DNA of 64,000 nucleotides from Dastarcus helophoroides (lineage: Eukaryota > Arthropoda > Insecta > Coleoptera > Bothrideridae), in NCBI GenBank assembly GCA_028583605.1, contig CM053328.1, forward strand, positions 7,712,836-7,776,835, given 5' to 3'. Of the stretch, positions 12,199-23,639 are shown piece by piece (position 1 is the first letter of the stretch; each line of letters starts with the position of its first letter). The translations under genes and the position numbers were made by a program. The notes under the pieces are model-generated. The model had not been told where the DNA came from, made no database searches, and saw only the letters and a program-made list of their open reading frames with translations.

Positions 12199-12285
12199 CA
12201 TTCGAGTTGGATATAACAAACTGACGATGACGAGATCTAACAAGATCGAAACCGGTATTTGGTTTCCAAACTTCGAGTCGAATAA
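12199..12285 (+). ncRNA. Hammerhead-ribozyme-like motif in Jockey LINE 3' UTR (degraded)
   Basis: The order is an upstream stem I arm ending AACAAA, CTGACGA, an extra TGACGA, stem II GATCT-AACA-AGATC, GAAA, and a stem III segment ACCGGT followed by A and a downstream stem I arm TTTGG. Stem I also extends through ATTCGA (12,199-12,205) against TCGAAT (12,277-12,282). The 6-bp duplication TGACGATGACGA inserts an A in place of core C3 next to stem II, so this copy is probably inactive. The shorter copy at 55,773 has the undisturbed CTGACGA-GATCT junction. Identified by eye. Confidence 0.55.
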
Positions 12286-12310
12286 ATGTTCAAATCTATT
12301 GGTCTATACA

Positions 12311-12647
12311 TATTGCTGCAAGAGATATTTTTGCTCAAATTTTTCAGAAGTGTAAATGTACTGGAGGAAAACCCACTGAAAGGGATAAATAAGCACGAAA
12401 ATTTCTGAAAATTGGTCCAAATCAGAAACGCAAAAAACAGGCAAAATTAAAATTTCGGCAATAACACATAAGAAACGTCAAAAAAGGTGAAAAATTAGGA
12501 TCATAGGATTTTATTTAAAATCCGGTCTAATTAGCCTTGATAATTCTGGAGTTAAAAAAAATATCCAAATTTTAATTAAATATTAACCAACCCAAAAAAT
12601 CGATTTGGTGTAACAATAAATTTTTGCTTTTGTTTGATGACATAAAT
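12311..12647. other. Short intergenic stretch, no gene
   Basis: AT-rich sequence between the Jockey LINE and the hAT element. No coding frame, no repeat end and no RNA gene seen. Confidence 0.4.
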
Positions 12648-15600
12648 CAGGGCTTCGAACCGGAACTGAACCGGAAACCTTAAAAAATCGTTATTTTCGT
12701 CCGAACGAAAACCGGAGCGAAACCGGAAAAAATATCGGTTTATTTCGGTTCGTTGAATTTATGTACTTAAAACAGTTTTTATGTTACCCTTAACTTTGAT
12801 CTCAAAATCAAGTTTACTTTCAGCCTATCATTTCTGTTTAAAAATTATATTAGAAACTAACAATTTCACAGTTTTCTACAAAGTGTTGACTTTATTCTCA
12901 AAATTTGACGCCAAATTCAAATTTTAAGTCTTAACTTGAATTTTTCTTCAAAATTTTCGACATTTTCTTAAAATTTCGATTTTTATCTGGATATTAGTCA
13001 AAATATTTCTTTTCTTCTCTTAAAATTTCGAGTTTAAAATAAAAAAAATATCCTCCATTGTAATTTTAAAATAAAGCAGTAGAGTGTTTTTCATTCAAGA
13101 TAGGAAAAATTAACTTTTCTTACGATTTTATTTGCAAATTCGAGTTTTTCTGGAAATTTGAACTTTTTGTAGAAAACTCCAAATTTACTTCTTTCCCTAA
13201 ATTTCAATTTTTATTTCCTTATTTGATATCTCTACTTTTTGAAGTTATTAGTCAATTTTTTCGATTTTTGGTCTATTTATTCTTTCAAATTCCACTTTTT
13301 TTTAGCATTTAATTTTTTTTCGGAATCTCAAATTTAAATTCTTGTGACTTCCTAAAACTTTCTAAAATTCCAATATATTATTTTTTTCTTAAAATTTTCG
13401 CTAAAATCTCGCTATTTCAAAATTAACCTCGAAATTTTTAAATTTTGAATCAATCAGGGGAAAAATACAATATTATATTCCAATTTAAAGCTGGGTTCTT
13501 GCAATTGACAAAATTGGATCTTTAAATGGTGACATCTTAGAAAATGTCTAATTTAAACTTCCAACGGTTTTGTTTACGCTAAAATAGCAAATTTTATTCC
13601 GAAAACTTTGATTTTTTTTCCCAAGATTTCGACTTTGGCCTCGAAATTGCGATATTTTTTTCAGACTGTTTAGAATTTAGACGTCAAAGTTGTGTGTTTT
13701 TTTAAATTTTAATTGTTTTTGCGAAGCTTCTGGTATAAACTCAAAAGTCAAAAGTTTGTTTATCAATGTAAAATGGAATCTTACGTTTTTCGAGTAATTA
13801 AAGTATAAATTTTAACAAATAGCTCAAAATTGTACATAAAGATAAAAAAAATTTCGAATTGGAGTACTTTTCGTTTTTTTGAATTTTCTTAGAAGATTTA
13901 CCATAGTAATGTATATTTTTTTACACCATAAGAAAGTAGACATTTCAACGAACAAAAAGCCTGCCGAGTTTTTTGAAAAAGCTAAAATTTTAACGTGAGT
14001 TTTTTCGATTGAAAATTGGGTGCTTTTTCGATATTGAGTCAAAATAAGGTAAAAAAAATAAATATTGTAAATCAAAAAAAAACTATAGTGTCTTTGGGAT
14101 ATAAAAAGGTAAGTTTTCACCAAATTTAGTGAAAAATTTTTTTTTTTGTAAAAGATAAAAATATAAAACCATAAACCTGGTTTTTTGAATTTTTCACGTG
14201 AATTTTGAGGTTATGTTAAAAAAGTGTAGATACAAAAGTTGTAGATCTTCTTATTACCTACAACTTTGCTATTTAACTTTTTTCCATAGGATTTGTAGTT
14301 TTGCCAGAAATCGAGATAAACCGTTTTTTACCCTTAAAAACTCACCCCCTACCCCTTCCCGACCTCAGATCACCCGTAATTTATTTTTCCTTTTATTTTT
14401 GTTGCATTATCTTCCTTTTCTAATAGGTTTCATCCTACTATATTTTTTTTTCACTTTTTATCGTTTTTGAAGGCTTCTACCCTGGTCTAAATTGCGAAAC
14501 AGTTGCATAAAGTATCAATATTTGCATAAGAAAGCATTGCTTAATCTACGTTAGGCAGCCCTTCTACTGTCTATTCTTCATATGGTGTTCTCTTATCAAT
14601 CGTCTCCGGTTTTAGTGCCACTTATCGCAACAGTGAGATATAGCGGGTTACATTACCAGTCTTATATTATATCATGCTGCAAGCCATATGTGGCTCGCGA
14701 GCTACGGATCAGGCATCATTAGTTTAGAACGATTGAAACAATAGGAAAACATTGAAATTGTAAACCCAGAATTTTGAGAAAAAAGGTGAAATTGGAGAAA
14801 ATATTCGAAATTTATTTTTACAAAAATTCTACACAATTTTTGTTCAAATGCTAATAGTAAATATCGAAATATTTAAAAATAAACGTCAATATTTTTAGAA
14901 AAATTCCAAATTTTAAATTTAAAGCTGACCTTTATGGGACAAAATAAAAATAAGTTTAAATTTAAAATTTTAATAAAAAAAGTCCAAGTTCCAAAAAGAC
15001 TCGTAATAATCGAGAGAAAATATTGGGCTGTTTTCGAGACTTTCAATGTAAAGTTGGAATTGAAGTGGGGAGGTTTTGTCAACTGTGGACTTTTGAATCT
15101 GCACTGAACCGAAATAAACCGATATTGTCTTTTCGGTTCAGTTCCGGTTTTCGTTCCGACAGAAATAACGGTTTTTTCCGGTTTTAGGTTCAGTTCCGGC
15201 TCGAAGCTCTGTTGAACAATGAAAAATATTTTCCTTAAATTTTAGGCAAAGTCAGAGTAGTTACAAGTAATATTAAAGAAAAAAAAGACAGAACATTTTC
15301 TAAATTATGTTCGACTATCAATTTTTAATTCGAAAAACCTTTGAAGAATCAAAAAAATGAGTCACCTGGAACAGAATCGAAAACTGAAAAAAAAACCGTT
15401 ATTTTTTTCGGAACAAAAAATTTTAAATTTTAAGCTGACCTTTATGGGACAAAATAAAAATAAGTTTAAATTTAAAATTTTAATAAAAAAAGTCCAAGTT
15501 CCAAAAAGACTCGCAATAATCGAGAGAAAATATTGGGCTGTTTTCGAGACTTTCAATGTAAAGTTGGAATTGAAGTGGGGAGGTTTTGTCAACTGTGGAC

Positions 15601-16010
15601 TTTTGAATCTGCACTGAACCGAAATAAACCGATATTGTCTTTTCGGTTCAGTTCCGGTTTTCGTTCCGACAGAAATAACGGTTTTTTCCGGTTTTAGGTT
15701 CAGTTCCGGCTCGAAGCTCTGTTGAACAATGAAAAATATTTTCCTTAAATTTTAGGCAAAGTCAGAGTAGTTACAAGTAATATTAAAGAAAAAAAAAGAC
15801 AGAACATTTTCTAAATTATGTTCGAATATCAATTTTTAATTCGAAAAACTTTTGAAGAATCAAAAAAATGAGTCACCTGGAACTGAATCGAAAACTGACA
15901 AAAAAACCGTTATTTTTGTCGGAACAAAAACCGGAACTGAACCGATATAAATTTTTTGCTGGAACGAAAAGCGAAAATCGGAATGAAAAAAATAACGGTT
16001 CGAGGCCCTG
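12648..16010. mobile_element. Non-autonomous hAT-like element, copy 1 (8-bp TSD)
   Basis: The left end CAGGGCTTCGAACCGG and the right end CGGTTCGAGGCCCTG are inverted repeats. Flanks are ACATAAAT (12,640-12,647) and ATATAAAT (16,011-16,018), a 7/8 match; 8-bp duplications and CAGGG ends are hallmarks of the hAT superfamily. About 130 bp inside each end are arrays of GAACCGGAAC/GAAAACCGG words. The interior is filler without a transposase. The left half has T-run, CTCAAAATTTC-type polarity and the right half carries the complementary A-rich polarity, so the element is a loose palindrome. A distinct non-filler block at 14,120-14,760 lies inside. Mobilisation would need a transposase in trans (inference). 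Confidence 0.8.
14911..15960. repeat. ~510-bp tandem duplication within hAT copy 1
   Basis: The block containing CTGACCTTTATGGGAC occurs ending at 14,940 and again at 15,450, exactly 510 bp apart, and the two units are almost identical through the GAACCGG-rich subterminal region. The first unit therefore contains an internal copy of the element's terminal sequence (around 15,105-15,225 and 15,360-15,415). High identity implies a recent event. Confidence 0.85.
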
Positions 16011-16018
16011 ATATAAAT

Positions 16019-17262
16019 TAGTTTACCTAAAACGTGTGATGCAATTAATATAACAGTAATAGCAGTTATTCTATCAATAGCAAGGATTATATTTTACAAT
16101 AATTGGCGCCTCGTGCACAATTTTATGCTACTGTTTGGAATGCATATATGTCAAAACTGTAACAACTGTTTGTTTTAATTAATCTATAAATAAATTTTAT
16201 TGCTTGTATATTGAAAAATCTCCAAAAATAAAATTAAAACGACAGTACAACATTTTTTTTTTGATTAAAAGTATAAAACTATTTGATTTTGAAGCATTTA
16301 TATATTTACATTATATCAATAAATAGTTGTCAACATTTTAATCCAAGCTATATAGAATTTCGATCTTTGGCACGAATTTATTCAAATAATAAATATTTAA
16401 AAGGAAAGCGTCAAACCAGATATCTAAATAAAGAGAAAATGTTAAAGAACCAAACATATTTCAAACCCCAAAATAATACTACTGAATACTGAAATACAGC
16501 CCTAACAAAATAAAAGAATTATGTAACAATTACCCATTTAATATTGTTAGGAATCTTGTTGCATAATTTAAATAAACTTTGGCAAATTTGAACAAACTTT
16601 GGCAAATTTGAACCCTTCTCCGGTATCTTAAATTATGTCAAAAGTTCAAGAAGCCCGCAATAAATATATAATTAACATGACTAAAATTAAGTTACAAGAA
16701 AATATTTTAAAAAAAGTGAAAACTCTTCTTACCATAGAGATATTTAACGACGAAATTTACCCTGTTATCCCAGCTGTAAGCCATGGCAATATAAACGGAC
16801 TACAACACAATAATAACAATGATCTTAGATAATTTTCGGTTTAAAATGATAGTAACTATGTTTAAAAATGACCGGTGAATAGGATTCTATTTTAGAAATT
16901 CGACGTAAGATTCGGCCGTTGACGCTTGCACACGAACTATAAGACGGTATTTCTTATAACTTTTTCATCTACAAATAAATGTTTCTTCGTTATTAGTTTA
17001 CTCCTCTTCATATCTGCTTTAAATATGAAATAGTGCGCGTTTGTAGAATATTTCATAAAATCATTTAACTTCTATCAAAATTCCCAAAGAAGCTAAGAAA
17101 AAAATTGATTATTTTATTTTGAAATTATCAGCGATGTCCTTTAGAATATTTTATCACAATGTAACTTAAAATAACTAGGCAATATCAGTTTGACTCCAAT
17201 GTTTCGTTGTTATTGGAATACGTCAGTAATAACGTAACGTCATAGAAGAAGTATATGTGTAT
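16019..17262. other. Intergenic, non-filler sequence with one small unassigned frame
   Basis: This stretch is AT-rich but not built of the filler motif. A short direct repeat AACTTTGGCAAATTTGAA is present twice at about 16,573-16,610. A 65-codon frame at 16,635-16,832 (+) starts MSKVQEARNKYIINMTK and is fairly protein-like, but has no recognisable domain, so it is not called as a gene. Nothing else could be identified. Confidence 0.35.
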
Positions 17263-20200
17263 TAGGGCTTCGAACCGGAACTGAACCGAAAACCGAAAAC
17301 TGAAAAAAACCGTTATTTTTGTAGGAACAAAAACCGGAACAGAACCGAAAAAAATAACGGGTTATTTTGGTTCGTTGAATTTGTATGTGTTTAATATAAA
17401 TTTTACTTTACCCTAAAATTTCTGATTTTTTTAAAAATTTTCTTTTCAAAATTTTACACAAATTCGTGCAACTTTCATCTCAAAATTACGAGTTTACTTT
17501 AAATAGCATTTTTTTGAAAGTTCAATTAGAAACTTACAATTTCCACTCTTCAAGGACTTACCGAAGCGGGGATATTGGGGGTGTAACACCCCCCTAAACT
17601 TTCGTTTTTTATAGGTAAAATCAATTTGTATTTCACAGTCGGCAAATTTTTCTAATCGAGTCGGCATTTTTAACTTGACTCACCCCCCCAAAAGCATCAG
17701 GCTTGGTACGCCACTGCCACTCTTTATAAGAAAATGTTGATTTTATTGCCAAAAATTCATGCCAAAATGATTTTTTTTTACAAAACTTAAAATTCAATTT
17801 GGCATGAAATATTTGACATGAAAATTCCAAAATTTTCGACTCTTTTTTGAAATTTCGACTTTTTCTCGAAATATTTCTTTTGTTTTCCTAAAATTTCGAG
17901 TTTAAAATAAAAATGTCATGTACTATTGTAAATATGGACTCAAGTAGTGGAGTCTTTTTCATTGAAGCCCAGTTTCCAGATTCGAATTTTTCCGAGAATT
18001 CTTGAACTTTTTCTTCAGAACAAACACTCAAAATTTCTTTTTTTTTCGAAATTGGATTTTCCCTTTTATAATCAAATACCTCTATTTGTTGAAATTATTA
18101 ATAAAAATTTTGAGTTTTCTTCAATTTTTTCCTTCAAATTTCACTTTAATTTAAATATGTCAATTTTTTCTCGAAATTTTAAATTCTAATGATTTTTTTG
18201 ACAATGCCGACTTCATAAAACTTCCCAAAATTCCTGGATTTGGTTTTTTTTCTTAAAATTTGCAATAAAATCTCGCTATTTGTAATTTTTCTTAGAAATT
18301 AGGAATTTCAGTCAAACTTTCAAGAGAAAAATACAACATTTGTATTCCAATTTAAAGCCGGGATCAGATTGAAGTTAAGGGTAAACTTGAAACGATAACA
18401 TTGTAGAAAATGTTTAATTTAAACTTCCAATTTTTATCTGGTTTTGTTTACGCTATATTTGACTTTTTCTTGCAATTTCGACTTTAGCCTCGAAACTGCT
18501 ATTTTTTTTCGGATTGTTTTAAATTTGGTCAGCTCTGAAATCGAAATTTCGTTAAGTCTTGATTGGTAATTTCAGCAAAATTAAAAAAATTCTGGAACGA
18601 GTGAATTTTGAAAAAATGTCGAAGTTATCACAAAACTTTTGAAAAAAAGAAAATAGAAATTTCGAAAAAAACTTCAAATTTTGAATGAATATATATTTAA
18701 CTTCGAAAGAAGTTCCAATTTTGATGATAAAAAGTAAAAATTTTTAAAAAAGATTAAAATCCTGAAAAAATTGAAATATTTCAAAAAGTTTCAATTTTGA
18801 AAAAAGTGAAAATTTTTGGAAAAAAGTCGGAATTATCAAAAAAAGCAGTTAAAACTTCAAGAAATAGTAAAAAGTTTGACCTAAAGGAGAAATTTAAAAA
18901 AAAAGGTAAAGGTTTTCAAAAAAAATGTTTCAACATAATCATATTATAAACAATTAAAATTTTTTAGTAAAAAGGAAATATTTCATTAAAATCAAATTCT
19001 GAAAAAGTTACAGCTTTGAAAAAAGTCTAAATTTTGACGATAAGAGGTCGAAATTTTCAAAAAAAGTCTAAATTCTGGATAAGCTTCGAAAACATTAAAA
19101 AGTCGAAATTTTGAGAAAAATTTAATTTTTTAAAAAACAAAAATTAAAGGAAAATCTAATTTTTTAAATAAAAGTTCACTTTACTACATATAAGCCGAAA
19201 CCTTGAGAAGAAGTCGAAATTAAAAAAAAAATCCGTTTTCAAAAAAAATTAAAGCTTTGAGAAATTGTCAAAAGTTGAACTAAGGTCAAAAATTAAAAAA
19301 AAACAGTTTAGAACCTTTTAAAGGTCTGTTTTCTCATTATTAAATTAACAGAAAATATCAAAATTTTGGAAAAAATAACAATTTGGAGAAAAGATCGAAA
19401 TGATGTGGAAGATTTTCAAAAAATTCAGAATTTGGAAAATAAATTAAAATCCTAAACAAATGAACTGAAAAAGTCTTGCGATTAATAAAATAAATAAAAA
19501 TTGAAAAAAGTGAGAGCTAAAAAAAATGAACATTTGAATTTCAAAGTGTTCAAAATATAAAGACAAAATGCTTTAAGGAAATTGAAAAATGTTTAACAAT
19601 TTTCAATAAAAATGGAAGGCAGACTTTTCAAAAAGTAATAATTTTTAGAAAGTCAGAATTTTGTGAAAAAGTGAAAATTTAAAAAACAGGGTAGAACCTT
19701 TTAAAGGTCAGTTTTTCAACATTATTAAATTTACAGAAAATATCAAAATTTTGAACAAAAAAATAACAATTTGGAGAAAAGATCGAAATTATGTGTAAGA
19801 TTTTCAAAAAATTCAGAATTTGGCAAAATAAATTAAAATCCTGAACAAATGTCAAACTGAAAAAGTCTTGCTATTAATAAAATAAATAAAAATTGAAAAA
19901 AATGAGAGCTAAAAAAAAGAACATTTGAATTTCAAAGTTTTCAAAATATAAAGACAAAATGCTTTAAGGAAATTAAAAAATGTTTCAAAATTTTCAATAA
20001 AAATCGAAGGCACCATTTTCAAAAAGTAATAATTTTTAGAGTCAGAATTTTGCGAAAAAGTGAAAATTGAAAAAAGTTCAATTAAAAAAACAAACACTCG
20101 AGAGAGTCGATATTTGCAAAAAGTTAAAACTTTGAAAAATTTCTAAAAAGACTTGAAATGTTTTGAATAAATCAAATTTAAAATTAGTTAAATTTGCAAA

Positions 20201-20978
20201 AAAAAAGATAAAATTTCGAGTCTGAAATTTCTGATATTTACAAAAATAAGGTCAAACATTTAAACTTCGAGGTCACTTCCAAATATTAAAAAAAAAATTG
20301 AAATTTTCAAAAAATAAAATATTTAATCAGAACAAAAGTTATAAAAGTAAAATGTTCAAAAAAATCAAAACCAACCAAATAAGACAAAATTTTGAGGAAT
20401 TTCGAATATTTAAAAAATCAAAATTTTGAAAAAAGTCCAAATGGTTTTAAATCAAGGTAAAATTTCGAAAATTTGAAAGTCAAACGAGAAAAGATCGACT
20501 TTATGAAAAAGTGGGTTTTTATTAAATTTTCGAAATAAGTCAAAATTTTCAATAAAAATTGAATACTTCAGAAAAATCGAAACTTTCAAAAAGTATATAA
20601 CCAAAGGTATTAGCTAATTTTTTTTAAGAAAGTTGGAGGTTTTTTTGAAGTTTGGGCTCAAAATGAACCCAGAATCCAGAGTTTTAGCTTAAAATTATCA
20701 AACTCGAAAAATCGAGAAATATTTTCTTCAAACTTTAGGCATTACCAGAGAAGTTATGTGCTGTAATATTTAAAAAAAGAGAGACAGCATTTCCTGAACT
20801 ATGTTAGAAAATCAATTTAAATAAAAACTTTTAAAAATTCAAAAAATGTGTCACCCGGAACTGAACCGAAAACCGGAAAAAACCACTATTTTTGTCGGAA
20901 CGAAAACCGGAAAAGAACCGATATGATTTTTTCCCGGAACGAAAACCGGAACGAAAAAAATAGTGGTTCGATGCCCTG
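17263..20978. mobile_element. Non-autonomous hAT-like element, copy 2
   Basis: The left end TAGGGCTTCGAACCGGAACT and the right end TTCGATGCCCTG match the family of copy 1; the first base is mutated. Subterminal arrays of GAACCGAAAACCG words lie at 17,270-17,390 and 20,855-20,970. The expected 8-bp duplication is not seen (left ATGTGTAT, right GTATAAAA), so one end may have been rearranged. The interior switches from T-run polarity (about 17,400-18,530) to A-run polarity (about 18,560-20,650). A short block at 17,560-17,720 has normal base composition. No transposase ORF. Confidence 0.75.
19298..20070. repeat. ~385-bp tandem duplication within hAT copy 2
   Basis: The block beginning AGAACCTTTTAAAGGT at 19,310 recurs at about 19,693, and the matching sequence continues to the end of each unit (GTGAAAATT at 19,671 and 20,060). 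The offset drifts from 383 to 389 through small indels. Divergence is visibly higher than in the 510-bp duplication of copy 1. Confidence 0.8.
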
Positions 20979-20986
20979 GTATAAAA

Positions 20987-21524
20987 CGGAAACCATCCTG
21001 GAAGAAAAAAATTACTTACATTTAACTGAAGTAAATCTAAATGAAAACTCATTTTTTAATAATAATTTACGATGTTCGTTCTGTAACATCGATGAGAAAA
21101 GTCTAAATTTTAAGATGAAAAAAAAAAATCAAAATTTTCAAATAAATCTCTACAAATTTCGAGAATAAAATTGAAATTACAGAATACCTGAAAATTAAAG
21201 GAAAAAGTCTACTTTGGATCTTTTATCGAAATGATACCATTTATGCTGAAATTTCAAAAAAAACGAATTCCTCCTTATTTTTTAAAAATGTCGAGTTTTT
21301 TTTCTAATTTTAATCACTTTTCATCTTAAATTAAAATACAAATTTTATAAAATTTTGCAGTGTTACATTCACTGACCATGTTCTGTTATATTGTCTTATA
21401 TGTTGTGAAAATTTGACCTTAAATTCCAAGATAATAGTCAAAGTGAAGGATTAATTCTGTTCCTGAAATGTTGAGGTGATTTTTTACCTCAAAATTTCAG
21501 AAAATAATTTGTTATGGTTAAGAT
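20987..21524. other. AT-rich intergenic, no gene
   Basis: Only short shadow frames and filler-type motifs are present. No repeat ends recognised. Confidence 0.4.
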
Positions 21525-21660
21525 AACGAAGGTTTTCACGGCCAGAGTCATATCAGTACAGGATTTATTTCTTCCGGGATTGGATCGTGTCAAAGAACTA
21601 CTAAAAATGTTCGATGTTTCTCTCACCATCGCAGGGGGGCTTCTTCAGAAACAAAGAAAC
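21525..21660 (-). mobile_element. Probable Penelope-like element terminal fragment
   Basis: On the minus strand the segment reads TTTCTGAAGAAGCCCCCCTG, then GAGAGAAACATCG, and later GGCCGTGAAAACCTTCGTTA. The CTGAAGA...GAAAC order at a repeat end resembles terminal repeats of Penelope-like elements, known to carry hammerhead-like motifs. Stem II is weak here, so no ribozyme is claimed. It lies next to Jockey fragments in the same orientation, and a Penelope-like coding fragment lies at 24.2-24.6 kb. Assignment rests on motif recognition only. Confidence 0.4.
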
Positions 21661-21779
21661 AATAAAAAAATACAAGGAAATATTCAAAAATGAAAAATGA
21701 AAAAGGGCCAATTTCAAATCGTCTGAGCACGGTAACTCAGTATGTCCACCATACCACAGGCAAAACTGTTCTGACAGGA

Positions 21780-22128
21780 TTTTTTTTTTGTTAAAGAAGA
21801 GGAAAATTCGTTAAGGACATCTTGGTAAATGACCCAGATAGTGTCGGACTTTCGCTCAAACTGCGGGTCTCGACTAAAAACCTCTACTTTTTCGGGCCGG
21901 GCTCTTGGCCCCCAATCCCTCCGTCTGAACAGTACAAAAGTGCTGGAGCACTATTGTAAGCTGTTTTGCCTGAAACATAAGAGACAAACAAAACAGAAAA
22001 ATTTCCGAAATGAAAGTCGCAGCCTAGAGGACCATCCTTGGTCTCCTAATCCTGGTTGGGATGTCTGGATCGCGTTTTTTTCAATTTATTTAACATTTCT
22101 TCGGCCCAGTTTGGATCGTAATCCACTT
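21780..22128 (-). mobile_element. Jockey LINE 3'-UTR fragment with internal 46-bp insertion
   Basis: On the minus strand this matches 11,905-12,185 of the LINE at 7.9-12.3 kb (TAGGCTGCGACTTTC, GGCAAAACAGCTTAC, GGGCCAAGAGCCCGGCC), stopping at the poly-A-like stretch before the hammerhead end. At 22,073-22,118 a 46-bp segment interrupts the match, bounded by GGATCG on both sides. The inserted TTTATTTAACATTTCTTCGGC resembles sequence inside the hAT family (for example near 63,745). Confidence 0.75.
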
Positions 22129-22129
22129 C

Positions 22130-23384
22130 GATCTAATTTAGAGAGAAAGGTGAACATTTTCAGAACCATAAAACCATTTGATCTAAAAGTCGTAATTTAT
22201 TAAAAAAGACAAATATTCAAGAAAGTGACAAAATTTTGAAATAAATAAACCCTTTTTGAAAAAGCCAAAAGTAGAATTTTGGAAATAAAATCGAAATTTC
22301 GAAAGACAAAATTTGAGGAACAGGCAAAGTTACGGTAAAAGACCATTTAAAAAAAATCGAAATTTTGAAAAAAAAGACGAATGTAGCAGGAAAAAGAAAA
22401 ATTTGTAGAAATATTAAATATCGGATATTGAGATAAAAATCAAGATTTCCTGAAAAAGGTAAACCTTAGGAAACCAGTCAAAATTTCTAAAAAAAATCAG
22501 GAATCTAAAAGATCGAAATTTTTAGCCAAATGTTGAGAAAAATATCGGAATTTGGAGAAAAATTTGAAATAGAAAAACAATTGTCCAAAGAAAGTCAAAT
22601 TTAAAAAAAAATCGAAATTAAAAAAAATAGTCAAAACACTGAGAAAAAGACGATATTGTGAGAGAACTTTTGCAAAAAAGATCTAAATTTTAAGAAAAAG
22701 CGTTTAATCTTAGTAAAATCTCGAAATTTCCCAGAAAGAACAAGTTTTATCGAAATTCAGAAAAAGAGCAAATTTTAAGAAAAAAATCGAATATTTATTT
22801 TCTGTGGACTCCCAGATTCAGAGCAAAACAGGCTTGCTTCAACGGGCGTCAGAAAATGTCAAATATTGTGATAACACATCGAAATTTTGACAAACTTTCA
22901 GAAATTTGGAATAAAAAAGGGCTGACATTTTTGTCCTTCCATAAAAATTTTAAATTTCCAAAAAATATACCTTTCTGTCAGAAGATCGACCAAATTTTGA
23001 GGAAAAGGCAAATTTCAATAAAGAAGCTAAAATTTTCAGAATTAAAAAAACCGAAATTTTCAGAATTAAAAAAAGCCGAAATTTTCAGAAGTCGAATTTC
23101 GAGAAATGGCGACATTCCAAAAAGAAAAGACGAACTTTTAAATTCGAAAATTTTGACAATCATGTTTAATAAAAGAAGTCGAATTTTATGAATAAATGCA
23201 AAATTTTAAAAGAAAAAGACAAATTTTGTACAAAAAATATACGAAATTTCGGAAAAAGGTAGAAATCTCGAAAAAATATTTCAAGGAAAGGATGAATTTT
23301 GAAGAATTGGGAAGTCCCCCAAACATATAAATTTTTAGTTTGCTGCATAAACCAGGAGGTGCTAGCGCCCTAGAATTCATGTTT
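22130..23384. repeat. AT-rich filler, A-run polarity, no gene
   Basis: Quasi-repeats of AAAAAGTCGAAATTTTGAG type. A near-exact tandem pair containing AGAATTAAAAAAACCGAAAT lies at 23,035-23,090. The apparent minus-strand frames at 22,978-23,380 are Phe/Lys-rich repeat shadows. Confidence 0.5.
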
Positions 23385-23459
23385 TTCTCACATGCGGCCC
23401 GCGCAAAATTTTAGCCTTGTAATTGGCCCGCTGTAAAAAAAGGTTGCTCATCCCTGTTC
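23385..23459. mobile_element. Solo end of another hAT-like element
   Basis: The sequence contains GCGGCCCGCGC, then GGCCCGCTGTAAAAAAAGG, and ends TTGCTCATCCCTG, whose reverse complement CAGGGATGAGCAACC is a typical hAT terminus. The opposite end was not found. Confidence 0.45.
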
Positions 23460-23639
23460 TAATGGTGTTTTCATAGTTTATCTTCTTTCCAAATTTTACA
23501 TCCTTAACTAGTCATTTTCCAATAAAAAATTGGGCAGTTATGGGGGCTGCCGACTGAAGTGAAAACTTTAAACTATGATGTAACAAATATCAAGATATTT
23601 CAAAAAAAATTTGTTTCCAAACTTTAGCTTTTTTTAAAG
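23460..23639. other. Short spacer, nothing seen
   Basis: AT-rich sequence between the hAT end and the Jockey fragment. No feature recognised. Confidence 0.3.

Larger units (their letters stand above)
7945..12310 (+). mobile_element. Jockey-type LINE, nearly full length but inactivated
   Basis: A ~4.37-kb non-LTR retrotransposon with a gag-like ORF1 carrying zinc knuckles, an ORF2 with APE endonuclease and reverse transcriptase, and a 3' UTR without a poly-A tail that ends near TTGGTCTATACA. The 5' end is set at GTGGTAGTAC because the 172-bp derivative at 55,715 starts with the same bases. A stem-loop is predicted at 7,950-7,994 (AGTACTAAGA against TCTTTAGTACT, extended by TCAC/GTGA). The 3' UTR carries a hammerhead-like motif at 12,199-12,285. 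Related 3' fragments are at 21.8 and 23.6 kb. Several stops and frameshifts plus a mutated RT active site make this copy dead. No convincing target-site duplication was found. Confidence 0.85.

Noticed and set aside
16635..16832. 65-codon frame MSKVQEARNKY... as a small gene
   Set aside because: Composition is plausible, but there is no family, no splice context and no supporting promoter or polyadenylation signal.
17263..20978. 8-bp target duplication for hAT copy 2
   Set aside because: The flanks ATGTGTAT and GTATAAAA do not match, so no duplication is claimed for this copy.
21555..21660. CTGAAGA...GAGAGAAAC on the minus strand as a third functional hammerhead
   Set aside because: Stem II cannot be paired well and stem III is missing; kept only as a Penelope-like terminal fragment.
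23035..23090. Regularly spaced repeats as a CRISPR-like array
   Set aside because: The repeats are contiguous AT-rich quasi-repeats without distinct spacers, in a eukaryotic genome.
22978..23380. Overlapping Phe/Lys-rich minus-strand frames
   Set aside because: They are shadows of the AT-rich filler in several frames at once, with no domain.
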